From positions 3,224,001-3,288,000 of the forward strand of contig NZ_SHLA01000001.1 in the NCBI RefSeq assembly GCF_004217565.1: 64,000 nucleotides of DNA, read 5' to 3'. A model generated the notes under the pieces. The model was given only the letters and a program-made list of their open reading frames with translations, was not told the origin of the DNA and did no database searches. The DNA comes from Zhihengliuella halotolerans (GTDB taxonomy: Bacteria; Actinomycetota; Actinomycetes; Actinomycetales; Micrococcaceae). Within the stretch, counting starts at the first letter, position 1. Each line of letters starts with the position of its first letter. This document shows positions 45,405 through 53,387 of this stretch, in pieces. The translations under genes and the position numbers were made by a program.

Positions 45405-46815
45405 GGATTCTCCTAGCGTTCGGCGCGGCAGCAGCTCGAGGTGTTGGCGAGGTCAGGGGTTGCCCGACGGTCAGACCGAGCACGGGTCCCCGGCCGGCGA
45501 CGTGTGTCCATCCGGCGACCGCACGCGTGGGTGTGGACGCCGCGGCGGGTTGCGCCGGCGGGTTGAAGCGCCACGGCGCGTGATGTCGGTATGTCAGCTG
45601 CGCCGCACTCAGGCCTGCCCACCAGTGCACCGCCGGATCGTCGGCTGCCGCCGGTGAGCCAGCGGTGTACACCACGTTCCACGGGCACTGCTCGACCCAG
45701 TGCTGGCCCGAGCAGCGCTCGCCGAGGCCCGCTGCGGCTGCGGCATGGGCGTCCAGGACGACGACGTCGGCGCCCCGAGGCGGGGGACCCCAGCACGGCG
45801 CCGTCGGCTGTGGCGGCGGAACTCCTGGAACGGACGACGCGGACGGTTCGGCGCTGCGGCGTGCGGCGAGCTCATCGAAGGAGAGACCGTGGCCGACGAA
45901 GCGCGGATCGCTCAGGAGCAGGTCCGGGGCCGCCGGGTGCAGGAGTGGCGGCACGTCAGCCGGGACGCGGACGGACTCCTGCGTTTGAGGTGCACTGCCG
46001 TAGGGCGCACTGCCGGAGGGCGCGCGGGCAGCCGACGAGTCGAGTGGCTCGGGTGCCTCCGCTCCGCCCGACGCCGACACGTTCACCTCAGGCAGCAGGG
46101 CTCCCGATGGCGTCACGTCGATGCGGGCGAGCGGGACTTCGCGTACGGTGCCAGGCCAGTGCGTCTCCCACGTGTGCGGCGCGGGCAGCCAGAACGTGCG
46201 GGCCAGCTGCTGTTCGTCAGCGACGGGACCGGAGCGGCGCCAGTGTGCCTGCAGTCCCAGACCGCGCGCCGCCAGGGCCAGCGCGACAGCGGTGAAGGCA
46301 CCGTCCGCGATGAGCAGCGGAGGGCTCCGGTGCCAGTATCTGGCCTGTGTGCGCCGAGGCGCGGCGGTCAGCAGAACGGCGGCGCCGACAAAGGGTTGCG
46401 CCGGCGGAGCCGCGCCCGCGTGGGATGCGGCGTGCGGTTCCGCATCACGGCGGACCCAACGATTCGATGCCGCTTCGAAGGCGTAGCGTCCAGGCGGAAG
46501 ATCGCAGTCGTTACCGCAGATCACGTGCGCCGTGACGGGTTGGCAGGCGCCGGCCGAGGGGACAGAACGTAGCGGGATCCGCGTCTCGCCGCCGTCGGGG
46601 CGCAGGTGTCTCCGCGGACTGTGAAGCAGCGCGGCGACCATCGCGGCCGCGGGGACTCGGGCTGCTCGACCCGGCGGCGTGACGTCGCCCGCCCAGCGGT
46701 TCTCCCGGGGCCCCGGAGGCAGCATCCGCCCCGGCGGCGCGTCCGCGAAAGCGGCAGCCAGCCCCTCGGGAGTGCGGCGTCGCTCCGTCGGGTTACATGT
46801 GGGGTGGCGGGACAA
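45397..46815 (-). CDS. SagB-type FMN dehydrogenase (azoline oxidase)
   Basis: A 472-residue nitroreductase-superfamily protein. RSVPSAGACQPVTAHVI and DLPPGRYAFEAASNRW match the SagB signature (PSaGa...p, lppGlY). A second nitroreductase-like half (about 330-460) gives double the length of a single-domain SagB. It would oxidise oxazolines/thiazolines made by YcaO to aromatic azoles, using FMN. The start is TTG 46815, preceded by GGAGG at 9 bases and overlapping the YcaO stop by 23 bases; the next ATG is 30 codons later and lacks a site. Confidence 0.85.
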   Translation of the reverse strand: MSRHPTCNPTERRRTPEGLAAAFADAPPGRMLPPGPRENRWAGDVTPPGRAARVPAAAMVAALLHSPRRHLRPDGGETRIPLRSVPSAGACQPVTAHVICGNDCDLPPGRYAFEAASNRWVRRDAEPHAASHAGAAPPAQPFVGAAVLLTAAPRRTQARYWHRSPPLLIADGAFTAVALALAARGLGLQAHWRRSGPVADEQQLARTFWLPAPHTWETHWPGTVREVPLARIDVTPSGALLPEVNVSASGGAEAPEPLDSSAARAPSGSAPYGSAPQTQESVRVPADVPPLLHPAAPDLLLSDPRFVGHGLSFDELAARRSAEPSASSVPGVPPPQPTAPCWGPPPRGADVVVLDAHAAAAAGLGERCSGQHWVEQCPWNVVYTAGSPAAADDPAVHWWAGLSAAQLTYRHHAPWRFNPPAQPAAASTPTRAVAGWTHVAGRGPVLGLTVGQPLTSPTPRAAAAPNARRIHD

Positions 46816-48172
46816 GAGTGAAATCCTCCGGGAGGCTCGGGCGCTCGGCCCGCCAACCCCGTTCTGTCGCGGCGTCCAGCAAGCGGGGCGAGCCGAGGTA
46901 CGCGAAGGCGGCCGGGGCGTTGGGCACCAGCCCGGGCACCAGGGCGCGGACGACGCGCAGGCTCGTCAGGCCGACGTCCGACGTGGTCAGATCCTTGATA
47001 TGGACCGAGTGTCCGGCGGCGCGGAGCCGGCGGTAGACCTCGTCCATGCCCACCGACTCGAACGCGGAGACGGGCTGCGGGTCCCCTTGGTCCGTGAAGC
47101 GGTCCGCGAGGTCGTGAGTGCGCGGATCCTGCCAGATCTGCACGTGCGCGCCGAGATCGCGGACCCGTTCGAACTGCTGGCCGGCGTCGTCCAGATACCT
47201 GGCGTCGGCGCGGTGGCGCAAATAGAGCCCCTCCGCCATGAGTCCCGCGGACACGGCTTGGAACACCCAGCCGTCGGCGTCGACGGTGCCGCCGGTGTAG
47301 ATCCAGGTGTGCACCGCCTCCAGCATGGCTTTTCGGACCGCCTCAGCGGGATCATTGCGGCAGGCGAAGCCAGCGGCGTAGATTCCCGTGCTCGGATCGC
47401 GCACGAGTGCCGCGGCGCACGGGGCGAACTCGCTGGGCATCATCACGGCCCAGTATTCGAGCCGGCAGTCGCCCATCTGCTCTACCAGGCCGGGAACGGT
47501 GGCCGGGTCGACCTGGACCGCCGGACCGCCGAGGTGCCACCAGATCTCCAGGGCGTCCCGCTCGATGACCTCCAGAACGGCGCGGTCTGTCGCGTCGTCG
47601 ACTCCCTGACCCGTGGCGATGCCCGCGTAGTTCAGGTGCAGCACCCTGGGGAGATGGCGCAACCGGCGTTGCCGCCAGTTGAGATGGACGAGAGCCGACG
47701 GCCACCAGAACTCGGTGCCGTCCCCGCCGGTGTGCGCGCTGTCCTGGCAGCGCGCCCACAGGGCCGGCGTGTCCTCGCCGAGCTGTTCGTATTCGAAGCC
47801 CGGGCGTTCGAGCTGCCACGGGGCCCACTGCGGCAGTTGGTCGAGACCGATCGGCCGCCGACCGGACGCGACGAGTTCGCGCCGGGTGCTGATGACATGG
47901 TCGTCGTCCGGTAACTGCGCCGGCAGGTAGTTCCCGCAGTACCGTTCCATGGCCTCCGCGACGGCGGCGATCCAGGCGCCGTCGCGATCCCCGAACGTCG
48001 TCCCGAGCGAGACGCGGTCGGCTGGCCAGTCGCCCAGGCGGCGCGCGTCGGAGACCTCAGCCGTCATGGACGTGTACGACGCCGGCGCGTCGTCGGGCGT
48101 GCGCACGTCTTTCACGCGCCGCACGATCCCGGCAACCGGGTCGACAAGGGCCTCGGGGGTGAGTTCTCTCAT
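46793..48172 (-). CDS. YcaO-domain cyclodehydratase of a TOMM/LAP RiPP
   Basis: A 459-residue YcaO protein. ATP/Mg-binding acidic elements are GAWIAAVAEAMERYCGNY and ATDRAVLEVIERDALEIWW; the intervening LNYAGIATGQG is also conserved. The C-terminus ends in LVPPPHM, a proline-rich tail comparable to the PxPxP end of azoline-forming YcaOs. It would cyclise Ser, Thr or Cys of the precursor peptide with ATP. Start ATG 48172 with AGGAG; it overlaps the upstream hydrolase stop (ATGA). Other YcaO roles (thioamidation) cannot be excluded, but the SagB and E1-like partners support azoline formation. Confidence 0.9.
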   Translation of the reverse strand: MRELTPEALVDPVAGIVRRVKDVRTPDDAPASYTSMTAEVSDARRLGDWPADRVSLGTTFGDRDGAWIAAVAEAMERYCGNYLPAQLPDDDHVISTRRELVASGRRPIGLDQLPQWAPWQLERPGFEYEQLGEDTPALWARCQDSAHTGGDGTEFWWPSALVHLNWRQRRLRHLPRVLHLNYAGIATGQGVDDATDRAVLEVIERDALEIWWHLGGPAVQVDPATVPGLVEQMGDCRLEYWAVMMPSEFAPCAAALVRDPSTGIYAAGFACRNDPAEAVRKAMLEAVHTWIYTGGTVDADGWVFQAVSAGLMAEGLYLRHRADARYLDDAGQQFERVRDLGAHVQIWQDPRTHDLADRFTDQGDPQPVSAFESVGMDEVYRRLRAAGHSVHIKDLTTSDVGLTSLRVVRALVPGLVPNAPAAFAYLGSPRLLDAATERGWRAERPSLPEDFTLVPPPHM

Positions 48173-49134
48173 GCGTTCTCCTGGATCGGAAGGTGGATGG
48201 TGCTCAGAGCGGTGCTCAGCGGCCGGACGCGCGGTCCGCGGGTCGTCAGCTCCGTGTACGTCCCGCGGGGAGCCTCGTGCTCGATGCGAGCGCGAATCCA
48301 CCCGAAGACGTGGGCCAGCAGGCCGCCGTCGCGCCGAATCGATCGGCCCCGCTCGGTCTCCGCGGGAAGATCGGCCATGAGGCCGTGACCCCACGGCCCG
48401 TCGATGACGTCGACGCTGCGGCCCGTGTCGGTGAGGTTTCGTGCCAGCTCCACCGTCTCCGCGCGGAAGAAATCGTGGTGCCCCGTGACCAACAGGAGCG
48501 GAGCAGCGCGCGGGCCCCCGTACCGGGCGGGATCCACTGGCGGTGCGGTCCAGAGCCGCCGCCACGCCGCCCGCGCATCGGCGTCGTACTCTGCGCCGGA
48601 GAACACGCTGAGCGGACCGTGCGTGCGGGCCCGGAGCGCCAGCTGATCGAGGGTTCCGGGGGCAAGCGGCGCGCGAGGTGTGCTGCTGAATCCGTGTTGG
48701 TGCCACCAGCCGATGCGATCCCGCCAACGTGGCGTGCCGTCGGGGTCGTGGGCGGTCTCCCACAAGCCGAGGGCCGGAACGATCGCGAGGACGCCGGCGA
48801 TGCTCATGCCGGCGTTCCGGGCGGCCAGCTCGCCCTCGAGGGCGGCGTGGGCTTCGTACGAGGAGCCCGCCGGGAAGAACGGGCCATGCGCGATGTCGTG
48901 GCGGACTGCCTGCGCCAGCGTCGCGGCGCCGTCGCTGCCTTCATCGGCGTACGGCATCCAGGTACCGGGGGAGTCGTAGCGTCCGCGGACGTCCTGCGCC
49001 ATCACGGTGGGACCGCGTCCGCCCCAGGCCCGAACCGCGGGGGAACTGCGGCCGTACGGCGTGCGGATCACGAGAGTCCCGGCTCCCGGATATCCGGCAT
49101 GCACGTCGGTGGCCAGGCCGCAGATCCTTCTCAT
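48169..49134 (-). CDS. CocE/S15-like serine hydrolase in the RiPP operon
   Basis: A 321-residue alpha/beta hydrolase of the X-Pro dipeptidyl-peptidase/CocE group. RTPYGRSSP and VMAQDVRGRYDSPGTW are the family entry motifs; the nucleophile is Ser92 in AGSSYEA, and the His is in GPWGHGLMAD. Family enzymes cleave peptides after proline or hydrolyse esters. In this operon it could trim the leader or degrade the product, for example to release bound metal. It overlaps both flanking genes by 4 bases (ATGA), proving operon membership. Confidence 0.8.
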   Translation of the reverse strand: MRRICGLATDVHAGYPGAGTLVIRTPYGRSSPAVRAWGGRGPTVMAQDVRGRYDSPGTWMPYADEGSDGAATLAQAVRHDIAHGPFFPAGSSYEAHAALEGELAARNAGMSIAGVLAIVPALGLWETAHDPDGTPRWRDRIGWWHQHGFSSTPRAPLAPGTLDQLALRARTHGPLSVFSGAEYDADARAAWRRLWTAPPVDPARYGGPRAAPLLLVTGHHDFFRAETVELARNLTDTGRSVDVIDGPWGHGLMADLPAETERGRSIRRDGGLLAHVFGWIRARIEHEAPRGTYTELTTRGPRVRPLSTALSTIHLPIQENA

Positions 49135-49874
49135 GAGGGGCGAGGCGCCGGCTCGGGGAACCCGAGCACGGTATGCGTTGTGGCGGTGCCACGCACGGTG
49201 TCGTGGATCCAGAGGGTGCGTCGGTCCGCATCGGCGGCGGGGCCGGCGCTCCAGTGCGCGTGCAGCATCCCGAGAAGCCGGGTCAGGATCGCGGCCCGTG
49301 TGGCGGAATCCGGTTCCTGGGTGGTGCGGCCCGGTGCGGCGCTGTCCCACCAGAGTTCCAACTCGCGGGCGGCCGGGCTGGCTGCGTGCCGCCGCCGGGT
49401 CACCTGAGCGGCGTCCGGATCGCCGGGTGAGGTGCACAGCGGGTCGATGAACCAGAGGTCGCCTTCCCGGTAGAGGCTGGTCACGGGCGCGTTCGGGCGC
49501 AGGCGGCGGCACCAGCGGCTGCGCGTCGCGGGGTCGTTCTGAAGCAGAAGTGCGACGTCGGTGTTCAGCGGCGCGGCATCGGCGGGCTCCGCTGTGGTCG
49601 TGCAGGTGATACCGCGGGCCTCGAGTGCGTGGCGGACCTCGGCGATCAGGGACTTCTGCCAGGGCTCGGGCGCGCCTACGACGTGGAGGGTGGCCGGGTG
49701 GCTGGTCCAACACGCGCGCTGCCGATGGAGCGCTGAGGCCTGTTTTTGGATCCGTGCATCCACTGCGGGCTCCGCGACGTCATCCGCTGCTGCGAAGAAT
49801 CGACCGTCGCCGGTGCGAACGACACGGCGCGTGCTCGATTCCAAGACGTCGAGGGGGAGAAGCGGAGATGACAC
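49131..49874 (-). CDS. E1-like cyclodehydratase partner (TOMM C-protein-like)
   Basis: A 247-residue protein. The middle part NAPVTSLYREGDLWFIDPL and the following TSPGDPDAAQVTRRRHAAS region match the TOMM cyclodehydratase E1-like domain (normally vxxGPlvxPGxTxCxxC), but without its Cys pairs. By family knowledge this protein binds the precursor leader and activates the YcaO. It is short (usual 350-600), and no ThiF nucleotide-binding motif is evident. The GTG at 49874 was chosen because GGAGG lies 5 bases upstream; an in-frame ATG at 49925 lies inside a hairpin loop and has none. Confidence 0.7.
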   Translation of the reverse strand: MSSPLLPLDVLESSTRRVVRTGDGRFFAAADDVAEPAVDARIQKQASALHRQRACWTSHPATLHVVGAPEPWQKSLIAEVRHALEARGITCTTTAEPADAAPLNTDVALLLQNDPATRSRWCRRLRPNAPVTSLYREGDLWFIDPLCTSPGDPDAAQVTRRRHAASPAARELELWWDSAAPGRTTQEPDSATRAAILTRLLGMLHAHWSAGPAADADRRTLWIHDTVRGTATTHTVLGFPEPAPRPS

Positions 49875-49909
49875 GGGGCCTCCAGTGGCGGTAGTTGAGG
49901 AAGAAGATG

Positions 49910-49944
49910 GCCCGGCGCCGACCATGGGGGGGTCGGCGCCGGGC
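49910..49944 (-). terminator. Attenuator-like hairpin after the precursor gene
   Basis: A perfect 14-bp stem beginning with CCCGGCGCCGACC (49910-49923, pairing with 49931-49944) with a 7-base loop. It lies 8 bases after the precursor stop and before the E1-like gene. No T run follows on the minus strand, so read-through is likely, and the precursor message would be made in excess. Confidence 0.7.
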
Positions 49945-49952
49945 GTCCATCA

Positions 49953-50060
49953 TCAGTCGAACGGATTCTCGACCAGTGCGTTGGAGTGCGAAGCCGAATC
50001 GTGGGCCAGCTGCTCGGTCTCGGCGATCTCGGTCATCGCCTGCGTGTTCTCGTTCTGCAT
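49953..50060 (-). CDS. Candidate RiPP precursor peptide (35 residues)
   Basis: A 35-codon gene, the first in the leftward RiPP operon. AAAGGAG lies 7 bases before the ATG, a very strong site. The leader half (residues 1-20) is Glu/Gln/Thr-rich (MQNENTQAM, TEIAETEQ), and the C-terminal half is DSASHSNALVENPFD with Ser22, Ser24 and Ser26 and His20/His25 nearby. No cysteine is present, so YcaO/SagB products would be oxazolines or oxazoles from Ser. Its position, size, strong RBS and the following hairpin all fit a precursor; identity of the core is inferred. Confidence 0.75.
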   Translation of the reverse strand: MQNENTQAMTEIAETEQLAHDSASHSNALVENPFD

Positions 50061-50148
50061 GTGAGAACTCCTTTCGATGCATCTGCTGCGGGTGGGAAAG
50101 CCGGTGTGCTGTCCCTGGAAACCCGACAGCAGACTCGAGTAGACTAGA

Positions 50149-50163
50149 TGAGAATCATTCTCA
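50149..50163. promoter_or_regulatory. Zur/Fur-like 15-bp palindrome in the divergent RiPP promoter
   Basis: TGAGAATCATTCTCA is a perfect 7-1-7 palindrome. It lies between the divergent precursor operon (start 50060) and beta-propeller gene (start 50180). A 14/15 copy precedes the FecCD importer (36313-36327). The form is that of Fur-superfamily operators, and the closest known group in Actinobacteria is Zur. One bound dimer could block both directions. Confidence 0.75.
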
Positions 50164-50179
50164 ATTGCAAGAGGGACTC

Positions 50180-51427
50180 ATGAACTACTTCACCTCCGGA
50201 CGGCGACTGCTGGTGGCTGACCATGACGCGGGCAGCATCCACCTGGTGGATCCCGATGCTGACGGTCCACGCGCTGAAGACCGGCTGCCGGGCTCTTTCT
50301 CCTTCTCGGAACATGCCGGATCACTGCACGTACCCACGGGAGAGCTGGTCTTCGTGGACGAAAGCCTGGGCCGCGTTGTCGTGCTCGATCCGACGGCTGA
50401 GCCCGCACATGCCATCACGCAGGAGATCCCGGTCGGCGTGCCCGCTGAGCATCTGGCGTGCGACGCGTCCGGGCGCTACCTCGCGGTGACATCCGGGCTC
50501 GGAACCAATACGGAGGCATGGAACGACGTCGTGACCGTCGTCGATCGGCTTACCGCCGGCGGCGCCCGGGGCCGCAGGTTTCGGAGCCGCGTTGGCGAAC
50601 CCGGCGTGGTGATTGCGCCGGGAGCCCCTGATCCGCACGTGGTGCTCCGCCACCGCATGCCGGGCGCGGTGGAGATGCTGAACCTGCATGACGTCCTCGA
50701 AGCCCCCGGGAACACCCCGCGATTGAGCGGTGCCGTCGCGGACGGGCTGGGAGACGCAGGGCACGGGGACGTTCTGCTTCCGGGAGGCCGAACATTGCTG
50801 GTGGCCACCGACGCCGGCGTGGAAACGTGGGACCTGACGGGTCACCCCGAACGTCGGTCCATCATCGATTGGGAGTTTCCCGGCCGTGGATACTTCCTGC
50901 GTTGGGTCCCGGAACGTCGAGCGGTGGTCACGGTGCTGCGCCGCGCCGGCGGCCAACCGGGGCGCTGGCATGAATGGGACAACTCGCTGTGGTTCCACAC
51001 GCCTGGAGACAGCCGGACGCAGCTGCTGGACTTGGGCCCCGGGCTCATCTTCCGTTGCGCACCCATCGCCGGCGGGCTCGCGTTCGCCCGCGTTCACCCT
51101 GACGGAGACGAGGTGGTGGTGGTCTCCTGCCCGCCGAACGGCACGCCACACGTCAGCAAGCGGCGCCGACTGCCCGCGCTGAAGTACGGGCCCGTCCCGG
51201 GCCGCACACCGTGGGAGAAGACGCAGCGGCGATCGATCGCGGCGGATCCGCAGGGCTCCACCATTGCTGTGAGTCAAGGTGGCGAAGGCGCCGTCTGGGT
51301 GGTCGACGCGCATGACGACGACCACCAACCACGCGTCCTGAACTGGCCCACGCCCCTGCATCTCGGGGGCGCACTGACGTGGTTGCACGCCCCTCGAGGC
51401 GGAGATCTGGATACGGTCGGCCGTTGA
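50180..51427 (+). CDS. Beta-propeller-like protein of the RiPP locus
   Basis: A 415-residue protein with no signal peptide. Repeating strands such as RRLLVADHDAGSIHLVDPD, VFVDESLGRVVVLDPT and YLAVTSGLG indicate a YncE/WD-like beta-propeller. No enzyme motif is visible. The ATG follows GAGGGA and the Zur/Fur-like box, and the gene's stop overlaps the next start (TTGA). The role is unknown; a cytoplasmic scaffold or metal/peptide-binding protein is possible (AztD zinc chaperones are propellers, but they are periplasmic, and no relationship is shown). Confidence 0.7.
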   Translation: MNYFTSGRRLLVADHDAGSIHLVDPDADGPRAEDRLPGSFSFSEHAGSLHVPTGELVFVDESLGRVVVLDPTAEPAHAITQEIPVGVPAEHLACDASGRYLAVTSGLGTNTEAWNDVVTVVDRLTAGGARGRRFRSRVGEPGVVIAPGAPDPHVVLRHRMPGAVEMLNLHDVLEAPGNTPRLSGAVADGLGDAGHGDVLLPGGRTLLVATDAGVETWDLTGHPERRSIIDWEFPGRGYFLRWVPERRAVVTVLRRAGGQPGRWHEWDNSLWFHTPGDSRTQLLDLGPGLIFRCAPIAGGLAFARVHPDGDEVVVVSCPPNGTPHVSKRRRLPALKYGPVPGRTPWEKTQRRSIAADPQGSTIAVSQGGEGAVWVVDAHDDDHQPRVLNWPTPLHLGGALTWLHAPRGGDLDTVGR

Positions 51428-53280
51428 GTTTCGCAGCAGGACCTGTTCGAGCCGCCGTGAACGCGACCCTTCGGGAGTGGGCGGAGATCCCGCAGGCGAC
51501 GCCGCCTGTCTATGCTGACCACGGAATGGTGACCCAGCATCTTCGACGGCCGGGCGCTGACGACGCCGTCGTTCTCTGGGGAGCTCCCGGAGACTGGGAT
51601 ATCGAACGCCCCTGGACCACACCGCGTCCCCACATCGCCTTGCCTGCCGGCATGGTGCCCCGGGCGAGCTTGCCCGGGCCGAACGGTGCCTTGGCGCTGA
51701 CCGTCTCCGCGCGCGGGGACGAGACTGCTCGGCTGCTCGTTGTCCCGGCCCCGCACGCGAGTCCGCAGGAAGTCGCCGGCCCCGCTGTCCGTCCGGGGCG
51801 CTTCGCATGGACTGACGGAGGCCGCAGCCTGATCGCTCTCGGGTCGGATGCCCCGCTGCGGTGCGACGTCGATCCTGCCCGCCGGCGGACGGATGAGCTG
51901 CACGCGCTACCGTTCGCGGGCCCCGCCGACATGACCGAAGGACTGTGGTCTCTGGGCGTCGGCGCCCATGACACGCCGCTGCTCATCCGCCGGCTGCACG
52001 GGCACGTCACCTGCTGGTCTTGGCCCGGCGCCGGCAGCACTGAGTGGCGCGAGGTGGATGTCCCGCGCGACGCCCTCGGGCGACTGGTGGCGGTGCTCGG
52101 GCGCGGACTCGTTCTCGCCGACGAACGGACCCAGAGTCTTCGCCTGCACTCGTGGGCGGGCGGGCCGCCGATAGAGCTCCCCGGCGACGGCATACCCCTC
52201 GCTGCGGGATTGCGGGGACTCGACTGGTCTTCAACCCATGCCGTGCTGCGGATCGCCGACGACCATCGGGAGAGCTTGATCCGCTATGACACTCGTGGGC
52301 CGCACACCGGGCGTGCGGGTGGTGCGCCGGAGCCCATCTGGCGCGGGGAACCCGGAGAACGCGTCACGGCCTTGTCGCTCCTTCCGGGCGGGAGCGCGTG
52401 GTGGAGCAGCGAGTCCCCGCAGCACCCCTGCCGGATCGAATCCTTTCCGGCGACGCGGGGACCTTCGCGTTCCGATCCGTCGCAGCCGCCGCCTCAGCGG
52501 GGACTTCGCGTGGAGCAGCAAGACATCGTCGTGCGGGACGGTGAGCGAGTCAGCATGCAGATTGCCCGACCGGAGGAGACGGAGAAGCCGTGCGGCATCC
52601 TGGTGACCTGCTACGGCGGATTCGGGGTGGTGCACGGCCTGGAGCACGGGCCGACGGTCACCGCATGGGCGAGGCTGGGCGGCATCACGGCTGCGGCGCA
52701 GGTCAGAGGTGGTGGCGAGCGAGGCCCCCGATGGCACGCGGCGGGGTCGGGAGCGCGCAAGCAAACCGCGGTTGACGACCTGGTGGACTGCCTGCGCAGC
52801 CTCGCGTTCGAAGGCGCGGGCGAAGGGCCGCTGCCACTGGTTCTGGCTGGGGCATCCCACGGTGGCTGGTTGGCTGCGATGGCCGCGCTCGAGGTCCCAG
52901 AACTGCTGGCCGGGGTGGTGCTCACGGCGCCGTTGCTCGACGTCGTCGCGATGTCGCGGCACGGGTACGGGCGCCACTGGGACGAAGAATTCGGTCACGG
53001 CGCTGAACCCCGCGCGCGGCGTGGTCTCTCACCGTTGCATCGCTTGCGCGAGCTGCCGGAGGACCGCGTCCTACCGCCGTTCCTCGTCAACTCGCCGCAG
53101 CAGGATGCCCGGCTTGAGACCTCCGATGCCGCCGAGTGGTGCAGCGAGTTGCGGAGCCGCGGCGGTGAGGCGCACCTGCGCACCGAGGCCGGCGGGCACA
53201 CGGGCAACGGGAGGAACCACGCGGATCAGAGAGCGGAAGCGGTTCTTGTCGCCGCTGCGCGGTGGTGCGCGGCGCGGTAG
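51424..53280 (+). CDS. Prolyl-oligopeptidase-like (S9) serine peptidase
   Basis: A 618-residue protein with an N-terminal beta-propeller-like half (about residues 1-380) and a C-terminal alpha/beta hydrolase. The nucleophile is Ser478 in AGASHGGWLAA; the Asp is in NSPQQDARLE and the His in EAGGHTGNG, a full S9 triad. The TTG start overlaps the upstream stop. An S9 peptidase with a propeller typically admits only short peptides, so it may cleave the RiPP or its leader. The start is uncertain; a GTG at 51457 is the alternative. Confidence 0.8.
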   Translation: MSFAAGPVRAAVNATLREWAEIPQATPPVYADHGMVTQHLRRPGADDAVVLWGAPGDWDIERPWTTPRPHIALPAGMVPRASLPGPNGALALTVSARGDETARLLVVPAPHASPQEVAGPAVRPGRFAWTDGGRSLIALGSDAPLRCDVDPARRRTDELHALPFAGPADMTEGLWSLGVGAHDTPLLIRRLHGHVTCWSWPGAGSTEWREVDVPRDALGRLVAVLGRGLVLADERTQSLRLHSWAGGPPIELPGDGIPLAAGLRGLDWSSTHAVLRIADDHRESLIRYDTRGPHTGRAGGAPEPIWRGEPGERVTALSLLPGGSAWWSSESPQHPCRIESFPATRGPSRSDPSQPPPQRGLRVEQQDIVVRDGERVSMQIARPEETEKPCGILVTCYGGFGVVHGLEHGPTVTAWARLGGITAAAQVRGGGERGPRWHAAGSGARKQTAVDDLVDCLRSLAFEGAGEGPLPLVLAGASHGGWLAAMAALEVPELLAGVVLTAPLLDVVAMSRHGYGRHWDEEFGHGAEPRARRGLSPLHRLRELPEDRVLPPFLVNSPQQDARLETSDAAEWCSELRSRGGEAHLRTEAGGHTGNGRNHADQRAEAVLVAAARWCAAR

Positions 53281-53291
53281 CCCCGTTAGTT

Positions 53292-53376
53292 CACCAGCGA
53301 CCCGTTTTCGAATCCTCTTTCACCCCGAATTCGTTGCAGAGACGCGGGAAAGGACGCCGTAAACGGGTCGCTGGTG
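53292..53376. repeat. 16-bp perfect inverted repeat between convergent genes
   Basis: CACCAGCGACCCGTTT (53292-53307) and AAACGGGTCGCTGGTG (53361-53376) are perfect inverted arms around 53 bases. The left arm continues as CCCGTTTTCGA, a string also present in the inverted repeat at 29523-29634. A loop this long is poor for a terminator. Confidence 0.7.
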
Positions 53377-53387
53377 CGGTACGTACC

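Noticed and set aside
49875-49925. Longer E1-like protein starting at ATG 49925
   Set aside because: The ATG lies in a hairpin loop with no ribosome-binding site, and the added residues are low-complexity Ser/Thr; GTG 49874 has GGAGG.
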